From contig PITI01000512.1 in the NCBI GenBank assembly GCA_004325065.1, positions 1-11,334 on the forward strand: a stretch of DNA of 11,334 bases, written 5' to 3'. This document shows, piece by piece, positions 8,226 to 11,334 of this stretch (positions are counted from its first letter, which is position 1; every line of letters starts with the position of its first letter). The position numbers and the translations under genes are program-made. The notes under the pieces were generated by a model, which made no database searches, had not been told where the DNA came from, and saw nothing but the letters and a program-made list of their open reading frames with translations. Origin of the DNA: Hamiltosporidium magnivora (taxonomy: Eukaryota > Microsporidia > Dubosqiidae).

Positions 8226-9222
8226 AATATAGAAGATCGGTTTGAAATGAAGCATTAAATATAAAAATAAATGCTAATAATTTCGAAACATTTGCATTCT
8301 GAAATCAAAAAAATAAGTTATTTAATGTTTTATTTTTTTAAAAAGTATTTTTCAGAGTAGCAAGTGTAGACAAGATGTGCTAAACTTTATTATGTTATTC
8401 TATAATTCCTTCATATGTATATTCATTTTTTAATTTACAATTTCGTTTTTATGACTTTAAATTTTTAAGATCGTGTAGAAAGAATTCGAAGTGATAAATC
8501 CAGAATAAAAAAATTTTAGAAAAATTTAACAGTATTTTTTCTGAAAATAGAGAATTTATTTAATTGTAAACAATAATTTCTGATAAATTATTTTATGCAA
8601 ACATTTTATTTTAATTTTTGATTATTTTCTTACATAAATTTGTATTATTCAAATGATAGAAATATATGAAGAGGATATGATATATGAAGAATAAGTGTAT
8701 TGAAATTAGTAAGCAGGTTTTAATTTAATGTATTCAAAAAAATAGAAAGAAATATATGTAGTAAATAAAAAAATCAAGAAAATGAAAGGGAAACCAATTT
8801 TTCGGTGAAAATATACGAATTAAAATAGAAAATGAATTTTACACAGTAATATGAAATACATCGATCTTTTAAATATTTTTAAAGCAAATAATTTTATCAA
8901 TGGTTTTAAAATATAAAAACTGCTTCAATCTACGATGAGGGTTTTAAATAATTGTATATTGAAAAACAATTATAATATTTATGTATTATTCAAAACAACG
9001 AAACTTTGAATAGAAATTTTATAATTTTATAGTATGTTTTAGAATATACATGTAAAAATATAAATAAAGTTATTTAAAGGATGAAAATGTTGATTTACCA
9101 AAGACACCAATAATTTGTAACAGAAACTACAGAATTAAAAATTTGTTTTTATGAAAGTTATTAAAAAATCCCATAGTTTAAAAATAAATTAGATGCTTAA
9201 GAGTATGAATAAATGCAAACCA
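8226..9222. other. AT-rich region with no recognised gene
   Basis: About 1 kb with no supported gene. It contains a short imperfect direct repeat around ATATATGAAGA (about 8662 and 8680) and a 7-bp inverted repeat ATAATTG/CAATTAT near 8950-8975, both of the sort expected in AT-rich DNA. Confidence 0.55.
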
Positions 9223-9225
9223 TTA

Positions 9226-9378
9226 ATTTGCATCTTTAAGATAATTTTTATGTATTAACATTTTATCTATTACATAATCGATACTATTTACGATTTCATC
9301 ATGTATACAGTCGACAAAGGTTCCGGCGAAGACGAATTTCCTTGAAATTTTTAATAACTTCGGAATAGTAAGAAACCA
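9226..9378 (-). pseudogene. Unidentified 51-codon relic frame, faintly GAR1-like
   Basis: The minus frame is open between TAA codons at 9379-9381 and 9223-9225 and reads KFVFAGTFVDCIHDEIV followed by HKNYLKDAN. No ATG lies near its upstream end, so it is not an intact gene. The DNA at 9308-9335 is GC-richer than its surroundings. The spacing G-x-F-x-x-C-x-x-D-x-I-V then N-YL resembles the start of the GAR1 domain (H/ACA snoRNP protein), but the following GK-V-E-I-G block cannot be found in any frame downstream. The resemblance may be chance. Upstream in the same frame the sequence is interrupted by several stops. Confidence 0.25.
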
Positions 9379-9381
9379 TTA

Positions 9382-10255
9382 ATAATGTTTGGATTACTAA
9401 TATGACACTTTTAATTTTTCATAAATTTTACACAATAATATTAGTGATTAGAATTGAACATGAAACATTTAGAAGGATTCTATTGATTCAAAAAATATTT
9501 GAAATAAATATAGAAAATTATTTCTAAATTTTTGTATTTAGCAAAGATAACAGAATAAATTTGTTTTTTTATTTTTCTAAAGTTTACATTTTTTTAAAAA
9601 AAAGTAAATTTTTTCAAGCAGTTAGATTTTCTTTCTAAGAATTTCAATAAATGAATATAATTTTATATAATATTGAAGTATTTTTATTTCATCTCCGTGG
9701 CATTTTATATATATTGTCAAAATTTGCACATAATAACTATTTTCTAAATGTTTAATATAATTTTATACCTGATTAAATCAAAAGATTTCAAAAAAGATAG
9801 CTAAGAACTTATATAATAAATAAATTAATCAATACAGCACAACGCGAAAAAAAACTGTTTTTTTGGACAAAGAAAACGCTTCACAAGAAAAATTTTAAAC
9901 TTGAAAGAAGCCCGATTAGAAAAATGTTAAACCTATTAGAATAAACATATAATGCCAGCTAAAGGTCTTCAAAACTAAAAGTAAATAAAATGGAAGGTCA
10001 GAAATATGTTAAATAAAAAAGATCCTAAATATTTATTGTGTAATGTCTAAAGAAGCCTAAAACCGTAGAAATCAAAAAATAGAAAAATATACGCGATATG
10101 TATGCGAAGAAGGCAAAAAAACCAAAAGAAGTGATTAAAATGTATTATAGCCCAGAAATGAATTTAAGATGATAAGTTTACTTTGGTTTTTTATGAATTC
10201 AAAAAAAGTCCTTCCAACGAGCTTAACAGGTAGTTTAAAATAAACGAATGCCACC
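9382..10255. other. AT-rich region with no supported gene
   Basis: Most of this is low-complexity A/T. From 9835 to the TGA near 10172 one plus frame is lysine-rich and protein-like (for example SPIRKMLNLLE and MYAKKAKKPKEVIKMYYSPE) but is broken by six TAA/TAG codons. Given the base composition about ten stops would be expected in that length, so the frame is only weakly unusual. It may be a relic; I cannot assign it. Confidence 0.4.
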
Positions 10256-10340
10256 AATAGCTTTCCTTAACAACATTTTTAAAAAAATTAATATAGCTTT
10301 TTATTCAATAAATCGAATAGAACTTATAGCTTTCCTTAAG
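10256..10340 (+). repeat. AT-rich direct repeat, unit 1
   Basis: This unit of about 85 bp begins AATAGCTTTCCTTAACAAC, has an internal TAGCTTTTTATTC and ends TTATAGCTTTCCTTAAG. It is repeated almost exactly at 10407-10490. The heptamer TAGCTTT occurs at 10258, 10294 and 10327. Confidence 0.8.
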
Positions 10341-10406
10341 GTTGAAATGGTGGAAAGAATTATTTAGAAAAGAGAAAAATTTGTTAACCCAGAATTTTAT
10401 TTAATA
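10341..10406 (+). mobile_element. 3'-end scrap of the same transposon, copy 3
   Basis: The plus strand here (TTGAAATGGTGGAAAGAATT through GAGAAAAATTTGTTAACCCA and GAATTTTATTTAATA) aligns with the 3' end of copy 1 read in reverse (the GATGGAAATAATTATTTAAG and TTTGTTAACTCTGAATTTT blocks, about 575 down to 508) and with copy 2 near 8160-8218. The shared part covers the end of the transposase frame and its first downstream bases. No upstream transposase sequence is attached: unit 1 of the AT-rich repeat sits directly to the left. Confidence 0.65.
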
Positions 10407-10490
10407 AATAGCTTTCCTTAATAACATTTTTAATAAAATAACATATAGCTTTTTATTCATTAAATCGAATAGCACTTATAGCTTTCTTTT
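10407..10490 (+). repeat. AT-rich direct repeat, unit 2
   Basis: This is the second copy of the 10256-10340 unit, offset by 151 to 152 bp, with a few substitutions (TAATAACATTTTTAATAAAA in place of TAACAACATTTTTAAAAAAA). TAGCTTT recurs at 10409, 10446 and 10479. The two units bracket transposon scrap copy 3, which suggests a segmental tandem duplication, or repeats belonging to the element's end. Confidence 0.8.
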
Positions 10491-11024
10491 TATAAATTTT
10501 TTAAACAGCCTTTAATTAAAATTTGATTTTTCGTTCTAGATATGAAATTTCATTTTTCTAATATTTATGATATATCAATATTTTTCTAAATAAATTTGAT
10601 TAAAAAAAGATCTTTTGATATATTTGACATGATAAAATACTTTTTTAATTTATAAAAAAATTCTTTACCGTTGTATGTTCGAAGGAAAAACCTGGAAATA
10701 GAAAAACAATTTTTTTAAATAGAACATCTTCTTGGAGTTAAATATTAACGAATGTGATATTTATATACACAAAGAAAAATTTGATGTTTAGTATTTTTTC
10801 TTTTTTAGATATATGATTCGTTAGTAGAGAATGGGTAAGAAAAGAAATTTGAAATAATTTAACATATTTAGAATTCTTTATATTAGAAATAAGTTGATTG
10901 ATTGATTTTATTTTTTATTGGTGTTATATTCTCTAAATATTTTTAAAAAAATTGATTTGGTGTTAAAATTACTGTGAAAATTATTTTTTTCGTATATAAA
11001 GGATGTTATTTATAGAACTGTTTA
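10491..11024. other. AT-rich spacer with no recognised gene
   Basis: A/T-dominated DNA between the repeat pair and the CCCC motif at 11025. I found no gene or RNA here; its right end would be the promoter of the 11036 reading frame. Confidence 0.5.
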
Positions 11025-11028
11025 CCCC
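11025..11028 (+). promoter_or_regulatory. CCCC start-proximal motif
   Basis: Four C residues lie seven bases before the ATG at 11036, within the distance range of the microsporidian start motif and comparable to the motifs at RPB11 and eIF6. They are the main support for a genuine gene start here. Confidence 0.5.
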
Positions 11029-11035
11029 AAATCAT

Positions 11036-11334
11036 ATGAGAATTAAAATGTCAATAGAAAACACTAAGAATGAGACAAATCAACCAGAAATTACAATTGC
11101 ATGTAACCGTAGAAATCAAGTTGATCTAATCAAATTGATCTACAAACGTACTTTCGAATCATTAACTTAGTTGTTAATTCACGTGATTTAGATCAATGAT
11201 CAAATCGATATGGTGTTCTAGTTACTTTGACATGTTCAAGTAACAAATTGGTGTTACATATGGTTACTGCTCTGATGCAGATTTTGGAGGTTTTCCGTTG
11301 TTACTTTGGTTTCTTGTGCTGCTTTATTCATCGG
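11036..11334 (+). pseudogene. Unidentified gene start, broken after 44 codons, continuing off the right edge
   Basis: From the ATG at 11036 (a second in-frame ATG is at 11048) a 44-codon frame runs to a TAG at 11168-11170. It is hydrophilic and protein-like (PEITIACNRRNQVDLIKLIY). The DNA remains GC-richer than background to the window end, but coding character changes frame. One frame is open from 11122 to a TGA at 11197-11199 and then again to the edge. Another, after a TAA at 11241-11243, reads GVTYGYCSDADFGGFPLLLW then FLVLLY, which looks like the start of a membrane segment. A frameshifted membrane-protein gene, a sequence error, or a very short gene followed by another are all possible. 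I do not recognise the family. Confidence 0.4.

Noticed and set aside
9835..10172. Frame readable to a TGA if TAA and TAG were glutamine, as in ciliates
   Set aside because: RPB11 and eIF6 use only CAA/CAG for Gln and end on TAA at the expected place, so the code is standard. The number of stops is not far below that expected by chance.
1..11334. CRISPR array, bacterial operons, defence islands or viral genes
   Set aside because: The intact genes are eukaryotic, there is no spacer-repeat array, and the only repeated elements are transposon debris and one short direct repeat pair.

Overview
The window is about three quarters A+T and is eukaryotic. Two genes are intact: a short RPB11-type RNA polymerase II subunit (+) and the 60S-subunit factor eIF6/TIF6 (-). 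Both are intronless, use the standard code with CAA/CAG for glutamine, and carry a CCC/CCCC motif within a few bases of the start codon. That last trait is a known microsporidian promoter feature, so an AT-rich microsporidian with an expanded, gene-poor genome (of the Edhazardia or Anncaliia kind) is the best guess. This is an inference; no rRNA or tRNA is present to test it.

Layout. 1-222: the edge of something coding-like that continues off the left side. 505-1125: a decayed transposase copy on the minus strand. 1486-1791 and 2165-2890: the two genes, tail to tail, 373 bp apart. 2891-5150: a long AT-rich stretch with no recognisable gene. 5155-5612: a hydrophobic open stretch followed by a GC-rich island whose broken frame resembles a transposase helix-turn-helix. 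5613-7050: nothing recognised. About 7050-8225: a second decayed transposase copy on the plus strand. 8226-9222: nothing recognised. 9226-9378: a 51-codon relic frame on the minus strand. 10256-10490: two copies of an AT-rich repeat bracketing a third scrap of the same transposon. 11036-11334: a CCCC-preceded gene start that breaks after 44 codons and leaves a GC-richer, membrane-like stretch running off the right edge.

The main result comes from comparing the window with itself. The reverse complement of about 505-1125 and the plus strand at about 7590-8225 are collinear over some 600 bp. Translated together they show the outline of a Tc1/mariner-like DDE transposase: an IIWTDE block, a GVRIISQDSPQIVY block, an F-x-x-D-D-W block, and a VEN(F) block about 35 codons further on. 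A third scrap of the same 3' end lies at 10341-10406. The apparent ORFs in these places are fragments or antisense shadows of the transposon, not host genes.

The two intact genes serve transcription and ribosome biogenesis and are not functionally coupled beyond housekeeping. Apart from the transposon family, its repeats and the relics, I see no sign of a new multi-gene system.
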